A stretch of 64,000 bases of DNA from Rosistilla oblonga. Lineage in GTDB: Bacteria > Planctomycetota > Planctomycetia > Pirellulales > Pirellulaceae. The stretch is taken from assembly GCF_007751715.1 (NCBI RefSeq), contig NZ_CP036292.1:3472001-3536000 (forward strand), written 5' to 3'. Position numbers and translations under genes: made by a program. Below the pieces are notes generated by a model, which had not been told where the DNA came from, made no database searches, and saw only the letters and a list, made by a program, of their open reading frames with translations. The stretch's first letter is position 1. Each line of letters opens with the position of its first letter. Shown one piece after another: positions 8,595 to 17,748 of the stretch.

Positions 8595-10352
8595 TCAATC
8601 GGTCTTCTGGCGGTCGAAAGCGCCGATCACGATCGTCCATCCCGAATCGGTCAGGTTGCCGACGCTACCGATCATCCCAAAGTACTGTTGGACGTCGGCA
8701 AAGGGTGGAAGTTTGGAGAAGTCGGTGTCGGGCTGCGGCCGCCCCTCGTCGGACTTTAGAAGCATCAACAACATGTTCCCGTACATGCTCTCGGCGCGTT
8801 TTAGTCCGTCGAGTCCCTCGCTGCGGAGCACTTCATAACTGTGGCGGATATCGCGATCGCCGCGAACAAAGCCGCGCATAAACGACTGGTCTGTCGTCCA
8901 AGGCTGCATGCGTTGGGTAAGCGCCGTAAACTCTTGGCTCTCGGACAACGGATTCCCCTCCGCGCCGAGGACGACGTCTTGGACCATCGTGGCGTGAGTT
9001 GAAATCCACAACCGACCATTGGCGACCATGATTCCGGCGCGGGTGAATGTGGAGTTGCCCTGTTTGTCTTGCAGTACGATTTCCCAGAGATCGTATTTTT
9101 GCCGCGGTAGACGCGAACGAATCGCTTTATTGTCGTTGCGTAGGAAGCGATAGATCAACGATGCGACGCGACGCTCCTGCAGCTTGGGATTTTGGATCGG
9201 GATCGCGATCAACGTTCGCTCCTGCTTTGCGTCGACCACGTAATCGCTGTGCGTAACGAGTTCGGGTTCCAGCATCGGCAGCAAACCATCGATCAGATCG
9301 AAACCGAGATCGTTTTTCCAATCGTCCAGCGTCGCCACCCAAGCGCCCGGGGCATCGGTAATGTCGTCGTAGACGTCGCCGATGTTGGCCAGCATCGATC
9401 GCAAGTTCCAACGGTTGACCATCGTGTTGCTGGTCGTGTCGTGAACAAATGCGGGTGGCGTCAGATCGCCAGCGTTGAAATCGAGCGACTTCAGCGCCTG
9501 CTGGCGTGGCGGCGGCGCATCGATCTGAACGTCGTTCAAAAAGTCGAAACCGTCGTCGCTGACCCAGCCAAATCCGCCGATACCTTGGATGCCCGCAAAT
9601 CCATGACGCAGTGGGAACGGGGGGCGATCGGGATGAGCGCTCGATACGGTCCCTTCCTTTTTGTTCATCACAACTGCTAACCGGATCACGTCGGCGAACC
9701 AACGAATATCGGCGACGCCGTCGCGTGGTGGCGCGGCGGTCATGCGTTGGTAAGCGGCAACCGATTGCAGGCTCTTCCAATTGGCAGCGTCGGCCCAGCC
9801 CGAAACGATCCGCGTTGCAATCGCGACATCGCCACTGATCAACAAACCGTGATCGGTGTATGCGTAAAGAACCTGTTGATCGTCGGGCAGGTCGTAGATC
9901 TTCGCCGCGATCGGAAAGCTGGTGTCGCTGGTGCGTCCGCCATCGGCCACGATCTGCTCTCCCGCCTCATCGATCATCTTTTGGGCGCTCTCCGCGGACA
10001 TCTCGATCAAGAAGCTCATCGACAATTCGTCCGGCTTCGATTCGAGTCCCGCGACGGTGAACGTTCCGGTGGCGTACTTCTTCAGCTGTTTGTCGTCGAA
10101 GCCGTAGGCGCGGCGCAAGCGAGCGGAGAAGTCCTGTTGGCTGTCGGTAAACTCGGATCGGAAGTCCGCCATCGGTGGACTGTTCCACAGCTTTCCCATG
10201 CTCGTGGCGGACAACTTTTCTTGAAAGCTTTTGAAGTTAGCGATCGATACGAACAGTCGCGTATCGTCTGGAAAACGCTCGGCCGGATCGGCAGCCACGG
10301 CGGTGGCGACCAACAACAGAATTAGCAATGATTGGGAAGCGTGTCGCAGCAT
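8595..10352 (-). CDS. Secreted protein of unknown function (planctomycete family)
   Basis: The 585-residue protein begins with a strong signal peptide at the chosen ATG (MLRHASQSLLILLLVATAVA). An in-frame start 75 nt upstream would bury this leader, so it was rejected. The mature N-terminus (RFPDDTRLFVSIANFKSF) resembles a group of exported planctomycete proteins that open with a statement of the form 'pDdT..fv.i.n...f'. I recall the pattern but cannot name the family with certainty. No catalytic motif is visible and no further membrane helix follows. It is in line with the secreted protein downstream and the kinase upstream. Neither the role nor the localisation beyond export is known. Confidence 0.75.
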   Translation of the reverse strand: MLRHASQSLLILLLVATAVAADPAERFPDDTRLFVSIANFKSFQEKLSATSMGKLWNSPPMADFRSEFTDSQQDFSARLRRAYGFDDKQLKKYATGTFTVAGLESKPDELSMSFLIEMSAESAQKMIDEAGEQIVADGGRTSDTSFPIAAKIYDLPDDQQVLYAYTDHGLLISGDVAIATRIVSGWADAANWKSLQSVAAYQRMTAAPPRDGVADIRWFADVIRLAVVMNKKEGTVSSAHPDRPPFPLRHGFAGIQGIGGFGWVSDDGFDFLNDVQIDAPPPRQQALKSLDFNAGDLTPPAFVHDTTSNTMVNRWNLRSMLANIGDVYDDITDAPGAWVATLDDWKNDLGFDLIDGLLPMLEPELVTHSDYVVDAKQERTLIAIPIQNPKLQERRVASLIYRFLRNDNKAIRSRLPRQKYDLWEIVLQDKQGNSTFTRAGIMVANGRLWISTHATMVQDVVLGAEGNPLSESQEFTALTQRMQPWTTDQSFMRGFVRGDRDIRHSYEVLRSEGLDGLKRAESMYGNMLLMLLKSDEGRPQPDTDFSKLPPFADVQQYFGMIGSVGNLTDSGWTIVIGAFDRQKTD

Positions 10353-10480
10353 CGGAGCAGCACTTTTTTGATGGTGTAAATCATAGATGTCGAACTCTGT
10401 CGCCGCGCGGTCGCAAACGCTCCGCAAGGCGGCAGCCCGCTATTGTAGTTGCGAAAGTGCCCCAAGGAAGGCAGTTGCCG

Positions 10481-13400
10481 CTATTGGATTGGTTTCGTTT
10501 GCAGAGCGTCCCGAGCCATCTGGAGATAGAGTTCGGGGACCTGGTCCGCACGGTCGAACACGTATTGCTGCAGGATCTCGCGTCCGAGCTCAAGTTTGCC
10601 GTGGTGCTTGATCATTTGGATCGAGAAAACCAAGGCCAAACCCGAGGTTAGCGGCGGATCGTCAAATCGCTGCACCAGCTCTTCAAACGTCTTGCTGTTC
10701 CAATCGACTCCCGACCATGCCCCCACGATGAACTGCATCTCCCGCTGGAAAAAGTCTCCATCTTGGAAGTGGTCGATCAGCGAGATGCATTGGTTGTAGA
10801 GAATCGAATCGACCTCGGGGTACTGTTCGAGCGTTTCGTCCCCTTCGTAGGCGATCTGCAAAATCGCTTGATACAGGATCATATTCAGCGGCAGCAAAAA
10901 GACGTCGCGCATCGAATCCTGTCGCAGTAGTTTCGCTCGCCCGATCCGTCGGCCGCGCGGTCCGCTATGGACGTGCGAGGAGATTTCTTCGATCCACTCC
11001 GGCGGGATCTTTTCGCTGCGGAGGATGATGTTCAACAGGACGCGATCGTCGACTCCCGATCCTCCCAGCACCGCCTCCATCACTTTCCGCATCTCACCGG
11101 GGCGGTATCCGTCGGACCAACAGACAAGGATCGGTTCGGCGTTAAATGCTTCCAGAACCATCGGCACGCCCGAGATGCTGGAGAGTTCCAGCGGCGTCGG
11201 CCAGCCCTTGTGCCAATTCCGAATTCGGCCTTCGAGCCAAGCCTTGTTCGCGCCCTCGAGGTCGCCTTGATCCTCGAGGATGATTCCCAATATCCCGCAG
11301 GCTTCGCTGAAGTGCGAATAGTGAATTCCTTCGATCGGCGTCTTCGGATCCACACGCTGCAGGAACGCTTCGATATCGCGCCGCGCGGCTGTGAGGTCTT
11401 CTTGAGCGTATGCGATCCGCGCACGGTCGATCAATAAGGGGAGATGGGCCGATGGGATCGCATCGATCTCTTTGTCCAACCTGGGGCTGATCGCTTGTGA
11501 CGCTTCGTCGTACTGTTCTTCCAAAATCAACATCCAAACGAGATCGCTGAGCATCGCTGCCCGTTCGATTTCGTCGGGTTGTGGCAGTCGATCGATCTCG
11601 TCCAACAGCGTTCGAATTTCCGGGATCGCTTGAAGCCGGGCTTCGTGAGGCGTCAGACTGCGGTCGCAACGAATCACATCGCACCAACGCCAAACCGCCA
11701 TCCGCCGCCACGTTGGATCCTCGCTGAACAGATCGATCGCTGAACGCAGCGCGTCGGCATCGCCTTCGGTCAGAAACGCAATCCGCGACCGCTGGCCAGC
11801 TTTCACAAGCATCTTGGAGAACTGAAGTTTGTCCGACGCGGGGATCATCCGCTGGACATCTTCCATCGAATACAGCGTCTGCAATTTGTCGTGAAGATAC
11901 GACATCCGAACGCGCAGCACAGGCGTGTCGGCGTAGACAGCCAACAATCGCACCGCGGCAATCAGATACCAGCGCGAGGCGTTTTCATCGTCCGAACCGC
12001 TGGGGGAGTAGTTCTCGACGATCTGTTCGAGTCGTTGGAGATATTCCTCTGGGTAGTTGAACTCGTAGGTTAAGGCCAGCTTGAACAACGCTTCGACGTC
12101 GTGCGGCCGTTTCGCATAGTGGGTTCGAGCACCGCTGATGTCGTCGGCCGCAAACGCTTCGTCGCCCAGCTGAATCTCGCGATCGCCGACCAGCGACGTC
12201 TCATCGGTCACCTGGTATTCCATAAGCGGGAGATTCACCGTCGCGGATGGTGGACAGATTAGCCCCAGTTCTCCAGGATGTTTGGGGCTGAGCGGAAAGG
12301 GATCTTGGAACTCCATCGCATCGCTCCCGCCGACGGAAAAGCTGAGTGCCATCAAGCCCTGTCGTCGCGCTCGTAGACGCAGATCGTCCTGCAACTTGAT
12401 CGGTTGCCGGCGTAGAATGCTGTCGCCCCGCAGCGGATCCTTGCGGATGATGTACATGCGCACGCGATCGAGTCGGTTGGATTCCTCCAGGGTTATCAAA
12501 TCGTCGGGGAGATACGACGGGTCGTAGTCTTGGTCGGCGACAACAAACTGATACCCCCGTTCCTCATCGGAATTGATCAACAGCCCGATCATCGGAGTCT
12601 GCAGCGATTCGACGCCAAAGTCGACGGTAAGCGAGACGTTTCCTTGGGGATTCGCCTGCAACGGAAGCGTCCACTCGTCGCTGAAATCGACAGGTTGACG
12701 GACCCAGACTCCAGCGTTTTCGGAAAACGAGTCTTCGGGATACGCTTCGGCGACCAATGGCCGCCACTGTTGCAGCCGTGTTTCCAAACGCTGGCGAATG
12801 CGAGCGTCCGTCGCGAGGAACTCTTCGGAATCGGACCATGGATATTCGCTGGCGACACGCTCCAGTTCGGCTTCGATCTGCGATTCGATTGCAAGCGTCA
12901 GTTCGCGTTGGTCCAACAGCAGGTTGATTGGGTTGGTCCAGACATTCAACAACCGCGTCCGCCGCAGGTCGTCGGTCGCAGGTTCTCCGACGCGTTGTCG
13001 CAGCGATTCGATTTCATCGAGCGTACCCATCAGCGTTTGCGCAAGCTGTGGTTCCAATTGCATCTGGGCCACCGGCAGCGTCGGTTCGCTCTGCCGCCGC
13101 TCTTCGACCACGATCAAGCCATCGTATTGTTGTTCCGCTTGCGACAGCGCCAACTGATCTTGCAGTTTGATGTTCGCTTGCTCGACAGCCCGCTGCGCCG
13201 TTTTGGTTTCCTCCAGCGCGTTTAAAGAGATCACCGTTGCTGTCGATGTGGCGAGTGCGATCACAAAGGTCGAACCGATCAATGCCGCACTTAAGCTGCG
13301 ATTTTTGCGAGCCCAACGCCCTGCCCTGCCGAATAACGATTCCTCGACAACCGATACGCGTTCATCGGCAAGGTAGCGGTCGACATCGTCGGCCAACTCG

Positions 13401-14722
13401 CGCGCCGTCTTGTAGCGACGCTTGCGATCGGGATCCATCGCAGCCATGCAGATCGCCACCAACGGTTTAGGCAGGTCGCTGCGAATCGTACGCGGCGATG
13501 GTACGTTCCCGTTGCGAACCTCCTGCAGCAAATCGGCGACCGAAGCAAAGCCTTGGTTCGAAAACGGTGCTATGCCGGTCAACAATTGATACAGCGTCGC
13601 ACCGAGGCTGTAGACATCCGCTTGCGGACCCATCTGTTGCGAATCGCCCTTGGCTTGTTCGGGCGACATGTAATAAGGCGTGCCGATCACAGCTCCCTGC
13701 TGTGTGTGCGCCCCGCCGGATCCGGAGAGCGGAACGGGTTGTCCCGGATCGGCATCTTCGGTCGCGTGGTCGCTCGCCTTCGCCAAGCCCCAGTCGACGA
13801 CCAGGTTCTCGCCGTATTCTCCCAGCATGATGTTTGCCGGCTTCAAATCGCGATGCAACACGCCGCGACTGTGGGCGTATTCGATCGTATTGCAGACGCT
13901 TTGGAAACGATTCAGCAGACTTCGCAGCCGCCCCGTGAATTGCTCTGCATTCTCGGCTGCATGCAGCGTTGTTATCTCGTCGGCTAGACTCTTGCCGGTG
14001 ATGAAACGCATCGCGTAATAGGGGCGACCGTCGTCGTATCGGCCCAGCGCGTAGACCGGCACGATCCCGGGATGCTCCAAGCGGCCGGTGATTTCCGCTT
14101 CGTAGATAAACCGATTCTGGCTGTCGAGGATGTCGGCAAACCGCTCCTTGATCTCCTTGATCGCCACGCCCCGGCCGAAGTCGAGGTCTTCGGCAAGCGA
14201 GACTATTCCCAAGCCACCTTCGGCATGCTTGTGCAGTTTGCGAAAGCGGTCGTGCCCGTGAGAGGTCACCTCACGCGTCGGCCCAAGATCCGGGTTGGGC
14301 ATCGTTTGGTAGGGATCCACTTCGCCGCCGGCGTCGCTCGGGATCGTACTAAACGGATCGTCTTCGACGGGCGTCGTTTGCTTCGGGTTTTGCTCGACCG
14401 AATCGAGTTGAGAATCGGTGAGGGTGTCGTGTTGGCTCGCGTCGGAGGACGCACTCTCGGGAGAGATCGTCTGCAGCGCGTCGTCGATAAACGCTTGCAC
14501 GTCGTCCGGAGAGGCGGACTCGGGGAGCGAATCGAGCATCTGGCGGAGAACCGCCGATTGTGACGGATCGATCGCGCCGTCGGACTCGAGTCGTTGCAGA
14601 ACCGCATCGATCGATCGTCCCTCGGCGACCGAGTCGGCTAAAAATTCGCGATGCGCGTCGGTAGACGCTCCCATTTGCTGTAAGGCTGCGACCAGTCGGT
14701 CGAGGTCAATCTGGTGGCTCAT
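10481..14722 (-). CDS. Membrane-anchored Ser/Thr protein kinase with a large sensor region
   Basis: The 1413-residue protein is a bacterial Hanks-type kinase. Numbering from the ATG at 14722: an acidic N-terminal region 1-155 with two similar motifs (DPFSTIP 122-128 and DPYQTMP 136-142), a kinase domain about 160-450, a membrane helix about 479-499, and then some 900 residues of helical, repeat-rich sequence outside. Key kinase residues are the glycine loop HAEGGLG (166-172), K189, HRD (290-292) and D310. The activation segment starts DWG, not DFG, as in many planctomycete kinases, and ends GTPYYMSPEQ. Catalytic residues are intact, so it should be active. The long C-terminal region looks TPR-like in places and probably senses an envelope signal. 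An upstream ATG adds 49 unsupported residues. Confidence 0.9.
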   Translation of the reverse strand: MSHQIDLDRLVAALQQMGASTDAHREFLADSVAEGRSIDAVLQRLESDGAIDPSQSAVLRQMLDSLPESASPDDVQAFIDDALQTISPESASSDASQHDTLTDSQLDSVEQNPKQTTPVEDDPFSTIPSDAGGEVDPYQTMPNPDLGPTREVTSHGHDRFRKLHKHAEGGLGIVSLAEDLDFGRGVAIKEIKERFADILDSQNRFIYEAEITGRLEHPGIVPVYALGRYDDGRPYYAMRFITGKSLADEITTLHAAENAEQFTGRLRSLLNRFQSVCNTIEYAHSRGVLHRDLKPANIMLGEYGENLVVDWGLAKASDHATEDADPGQPVPLSGSGGAHTQQGAVIGTPYYMSPEQAKGDSQQMGPQADVYSLGATLYQLLTGIAPFSNQGFASVADLLQEVRNGNVPSPRTIRSDLPKPLVAICMAAMDPDRKRRYKTARELADDVDRYLADERVSVVEESLFGRAGRWARKNRSLSAALIGSTFVIALATSTATVISLNALEETKTAQRAVEQANIKLQDQLALSQAEQQYDGLIVVEERRQSEPTLPVAQMQLEPQLAQTLMGTLDEIESLRQRVGEPATDDLRRTRLLNVWTNPINLLLDQRELTLAIESQIEAELERVASEYPWSDSEEFLATDARIRQRLETRLQQWRPLVAEAYPEDSFSENAGVWVRQPVDFSDEWTLPLQANPQGNVSLTVDFGVESLQTPMIGLLINSDEERGYQFVVADQDYDPSYLPDDLITLEESNRLDRVRMYIIRKDPLRGDSILRRQPIKLQDDLRLRARRQGLMALSFSVGGSDAMEFQDPFPLSPKHPGELGLICPPSATVNLPLMEYQVTDETSLVGDREIQLGDEAFAADDISGARTHYAKRPHDVEALFKLALTYEFNYPEEYLQRLEQIVENYSPSGSDDENASRWYLIAAVRLLAVYADTPVLRVRMSYLHDKLQTLYSMEDVQRMIPASDKLQFSKMLVKAGQRSRIAFLTEGDADALRSAIDLFSEDPTWRRMAVWRWCDVIRCDRSLTPHEARLQAIPEIRTLLDEIDRLPQPDEIERAAMLSDLVWMLILEEQYDEASQAISPRLDKEIDAIPSAHLPLLIDRARIAYAQEDLTAARRDIEAFLQRVDPKTPIEGIHYSHFSEACGILGIILEDQGDLEGANKAWLEGRIRNWHKGWPTPLELSSISGVPMVLEAFNAEPILVCWSDGYRPGEMRKVMEAVLGGSGVDDRVLLNIILRSEKIPPEWIEEISSHVHSGPRGRRIGRAKLLRQDSMRDVFLLPLNMILYQAILQIAYEGDETLEQYPEVDSILYNQCISLIDHFQDGDFFQREMQFIVGAWSGVDWNSKTFEELVQRFDDPPLTSGLALVFSIQMIKHHGKLELGREILQQYVFDRADQVPELYLQMARDALQTKPIQ

Positions 14723-15175
14723 GGCCGCCAATATAGCAAGTCGATAGCCCCCCGGGTAGAAATGACCTCCCGATTTTTCATCGGGCATGCTTTGCGAGGG
14801 GCGATCGAAGCGTTGGTCCCCAACCGCGACGGGAACTGGATGTTGACTGCGGACTCGTCGCTTCGGCAACGTGGGCTTCAGAGTGCTTCGAACACGTTAC
14901 AAGCAAGTCTAAAGAGCATCGGCAGAGACTATCGTTTGTGGCGGCAAACGGATTTGGGAGTCCCGCTTCGCCATTTGTTAACACTCCGCGGCGGCTGCCC
15001 CGGATTCCCTGTCGACCATCGTCGCGTACAATGATCGGGCAAGCAGAGGGTTCGACGTGGTTCGGGTTCCGAGCAGCAGAACCGAACACGGACGAACCAT
15101 TCAATGCACCCGCGCGGCCACGTCGGGCGTTTTTGACTACCTTTTTCTCGCTGCCGCCGAAAAATTGGAACCGAT
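14723..15175. other. Intergenic region between divergent genes
   Basis: About 450 nt separate the kinase (minus) and methyltransferase (plus) starts. A 6-bp hairpin (CCCGAT, loop TTTTC, ATCGGG) lies at 14769-14785 in the kinase leader. I see no convincing gene or promoter pair. Confidence 0.4.
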
Positions 15176-15991
15176 ATGCCATTGATGGCAACTCAACCCT
15201 GTACAGGACACATGCCTCACCGACACCGAATTCAATTTCCGCCACACGATGCCAACAACCTCGAACAAGACGAAGTCACGTTTCACGTGGTGGAGGGGGA
15301 GCGGCGACTGGAACTCCGCTTTCACGACTACGACCAAATCTACCTGCGGCCAGGGCTTTACGAGCAGGTCTTCTACGATCGATTGAAGTGCACCTCGCCC
15401 AAGAAAGTTGGCGAACTGCTCAAGCGAACGCTCGACGGCAGCGAAAAGAACTTTACCGAGATGCGGGTTCTGGATTTGGGAGCCGGCAATGGCATGATGG
15501 GCGAGCTTCTGAAGTCCTATGGCGTCGCTCGGTTGGTAGGTGCGGACATTATTCCCGAGGCGAAAGACGCCTGCTATCGCGATCGTCCGGGAGTTTACGA
15601 CGAATATTACGTCGCCGATTTCACAAACCTGAAACCGGAACTGGTCGAAGAAATTTCCGATTGGTCGATCGATTGCCTGACCTCCGTTGCTGCGTTGGGT
15701 TTCGGAGACATCCCGCCTGAAGCGTTCTTCCAATCGCTGCAGTTTGTCGCCAAGGGAGGCTGGGTTGCGTTTAATATCAAAGAAACGTTCCTCGACCGTT
15801 CCGACACCTCCGGGTTCTCGCGTTTCATCCGCGAGCTGATCTTCTCGAAGTACCTCGACATCCACCACATCGAACGTTACCGACACCGGTTGTCGATGGA
15901 AGGAACGCCGCTGTATTACTTTGCCTTGGTCGCGCAAAAGACGGCTGACATCCCCAACGATTTCCTGCAGGCCAATGGGATCGGCAGCTGA
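15176..15991 (+). CDS. Class I SAM-dependent methyltransferase
   Basis: The 271-residue protein has the Rossmann-type SAM fold. Motif I reads VLDLGAGNGMMG and the acidic end of strand 2 is VGADIIPEA. The segment SIDCLTSVAALGFGDIPPEAF fits motif IV, and WVAFNIKE follows as strand 5. The N-terminal 90 residues before the fold include a conserved-looking segment (VTFHVVEGERRLEL). Substrate specificity cannot be read. The start is uncertain: ATG 15176 and ATG 15212 are both in frame, the first with GGA at a usable distance and the second with AGGA only 3 nt away. A soluble cytoplasmic protein is expected. Neighbours give no pathway context. Confidence 0.85.
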   Translation: MPLMATQPCTGHMPHRHRIQFPPHDANNLEQDEVTFHVVEGERRLELRFHDYDQIYLRPGLYEQVFYDRLKCTSPKKVGELLKRTLDGSEKNFTEMRVLDLGAGNGMMGELLKSYGVARLVGADIIPEAKDACYRDRPGVYDEYYVADFTNLKPELVEEISDWSIDCLTSVAALGFGDIPPEAFFQSLQFVAKGGWVAFNIKETFLDRSDTSGFSRFIRELIFSKYLDIHHIERYRHRLSMEGTPLYYFALVAQKTADIPNDFLQANGIGS

Positions 15992-16328
15992 GTCGAGGCG
16001 GGAACGATTGAGTCCAGCCCACCGCCGCTTGGCTTTGCAGACGTCGCGTCGCGATCTGCAACCGCCGGCGCTGTCAAACGTTTTGGTGGACCTCGGCGAA
16101 TGCTAAATGCCTGGAGACGCTAGTCCCAGGCGTGGTCGTCCCGATTCAAATTATGATTTGCGCTAACGTTGGCTCACCAGTTGTTTGCACCACTCTCCAT
16201 GCGGTGGTAGAAACTTGCCATCGGTAATGATTGTTTTTGGGGAGGGCGTTCGCCGTTCCATTGAAACTAAAAGTACGCGGGCACCGCTCGGTGCCGCGTA
16301 GCAAACGCAGTGGGATTGAGAGATAGCG
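15992..16328. other. Intergenic region, weak hairpin only
   Basis: This stretch has no supported gene. A short inverted repeat (GCCTGG at 16109-16114, CCAGGC at 16126-16131) could end methyltransferase transcription, but no T-tract follows it. Confidence 0.3.
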
Positions 16329-17477
16329 ATGAGGAAGTGGAATATTTCAAGTGCCGCTTGCGTCGGTACCGTCTTCGCCTGGTTGTGTAGCGTCGCGGTG
16401 GCGGGCGATGCGATCCCAACTGTCGATATTTCAAGCGAGTCCGATCGGCACTCGTTTGTCGCTCAAGGAACGACCGAGGTTTACCAAGGCCATCCCTGCA
16501 CCGTGTTGTTGCCCGATGGCAAGACGATGTTCTGCGCCTGGTCGATCAATCACGCGGGCTTTCTGGGGCCGTTGTCCCGAAGCGATGACGGTGGGAAGAC
16601 GTGGAGTCAACCGCTGGCGGTTCCCGGCAATTGGCGGCAGGTAACCAAGACAACGCCCACACTCCACCGCCTTGTCGATCCCGAGGGTGTCGCGCGGCTG
16701 TTTGTCTTCGGCGGTTGCGACTTTCCCGGTCGACTGCGGCAGGCCTATTCCGAAGACAACGGCAAGACGTGGACGCCGATGCGAGATACGGGACTGGCGG
16801 CTGAATGTGCCCCGAAGACCGTGATGGCGTTCGACGACGGTAAACGGTTGGTGATGTGGTGCGATCGGCGCGGCCCCTTCGCTGCCAATCAACCGCATGC
16901 CGACCCTTACATTTGGCAAGCCGAATCGTTGGATGGAGGGCTGACGTGGTCGCCCGAACAGCCGATTCTGAAGACTGAATCGCGATGGGGGCAACCGGCG
17001 GTAATTCGATCTCCCGATGGCAACCAGTTGTTGATGCTGCTGCGGAATGAAGAGTCGCATTCGTTGTTTTCGGTCAGCGATGATGATGGCAAAACTTGGG
17101 CGCCGGTCCGTCCGCTACCAGCCACGTTGACGGGGCATCGCCACAAAATGTTGTATGCACCCGACGGACGTCTTGTCGTGGTAATGCGGAACAAAGATGC
17201 CGAATCGCAATCGCATGGGCACTTCGTCGCATGGGTCGGAACCTATGACGACATCCTCGCCGGACGCGACGGGCAGTACCAGATCAAATTGCTGCACAGC
17301 CACGCTCGGTGGGATTGTGGTTATTCGGGCTTCGAATTGCTCCCCGACGGGACCTTTGTCGCGACGACGTACATCAAGTATAAACCGGGACCCGAAAAGC
17401 ATTCCGTCGTCACAACACGGTTCAAGATCACCGAGACCGACCAAAAGTTGGAAGACGCCAAAAAACTCGTCCAGTAG
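16329..17477 (+). CDS. Secreted sialidase-like (BNR/Asp-box) protein
   Basis: The 382-residue protein has a signal peptide ending around residue 26 (AVAGD). Four Asp-boxes of the S-x-D-x-G-x-T-W type follow: SDDGGKTW (85-92), SEDNGKTW (141-148), SLDGGLTW (200-207) and SDDDGKTW (250-257). This spacing marks a six-bladed beta-propeller of the sialidase superfamily. In planctomycetes such proteins are often annotated as exo-alpha-sialidases, but many act on other sugars or have no shown activity. I cannot confirm the arginine triad and Tyr/Glu nucleophile pair by eye. An extracytoplasmic role in glycan breakdown is likely. Confidence 0.85.
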   Translation: MRKWNISSAACVGTVFAWLCSVAVAGDAIPTVDISSESDRHSFVAQGTTEVYQGHPCTVLLPDGKTMFCAWSINHAGFLGPLSRSDDGGKTWSQPLAVPGNWRQVTKTTPTLHRLVDPEGVARLFVFGGCDFPGRLRQAYSEDNGKTWTPMRDTGLAAECAPKTVMAFDDGKRLVMWCDRRGPFAANQPHADPYIWQAESLDGGLTWSPEQPILKTESRWGQPAVIRSPDGNQLLMLLRNEESHSLFSVSDDDGKTWAPVRPLPATLTGHRHKMLYAPDGRLVVVMRNKDAESQSHGHFVAWVGTYDDILAGRDGQYQIKLLHSHARWDCGYSGFELLPDGTFVATTYIKYKPGPEKHSVVTTRFKITETDQKLEDAKKLVQ

Positions 17478-17532
17478 TTCTCGCAAGCTGTTGGGCAGCG
17501 GCTTTACGGTCGTGTAAACGGGAGCAGTTTTC

Positions 17533-17571
17533 AGTGCAACTGTCCGACGGCGACCGCAGGACAGTTGCGCT
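17533..17571. repeat. Long inverted repeat downstream of the sialidase-like gene
   Basis: The two 13-nt arms (17533-17545 and 17559-17571) pair at 12 of 13 positions around a 13-nt loop, with CAACTGTCC / GGACAGTTG at the core. It lies 55 nt after the sialidase stop. It could stabilise or end that transcript. No T-tract follows. Confidence 0.5.
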
Positions 17572-17748
17572 CGACACGATCGCTGGCGACCGTTGCCCGG
17601 GACAAATCACGGTTTCAAACCGAGGCATCCGCCGCAAGGCGTGATCGCTTGACGGCTGATTTGCCTAAGCACGAACACTTCACAACTCTGTATCACAGCT
17701 AGAACAAGCTGGCTTCACCACTGATCGAAACATAACATGAGGAATTCG

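Noticed and set aside
15137-15937. Minus-strand frame opposite the methyltransferase
   Set aside because: The SAM motif I and the rest of the fold are on the plus strand.
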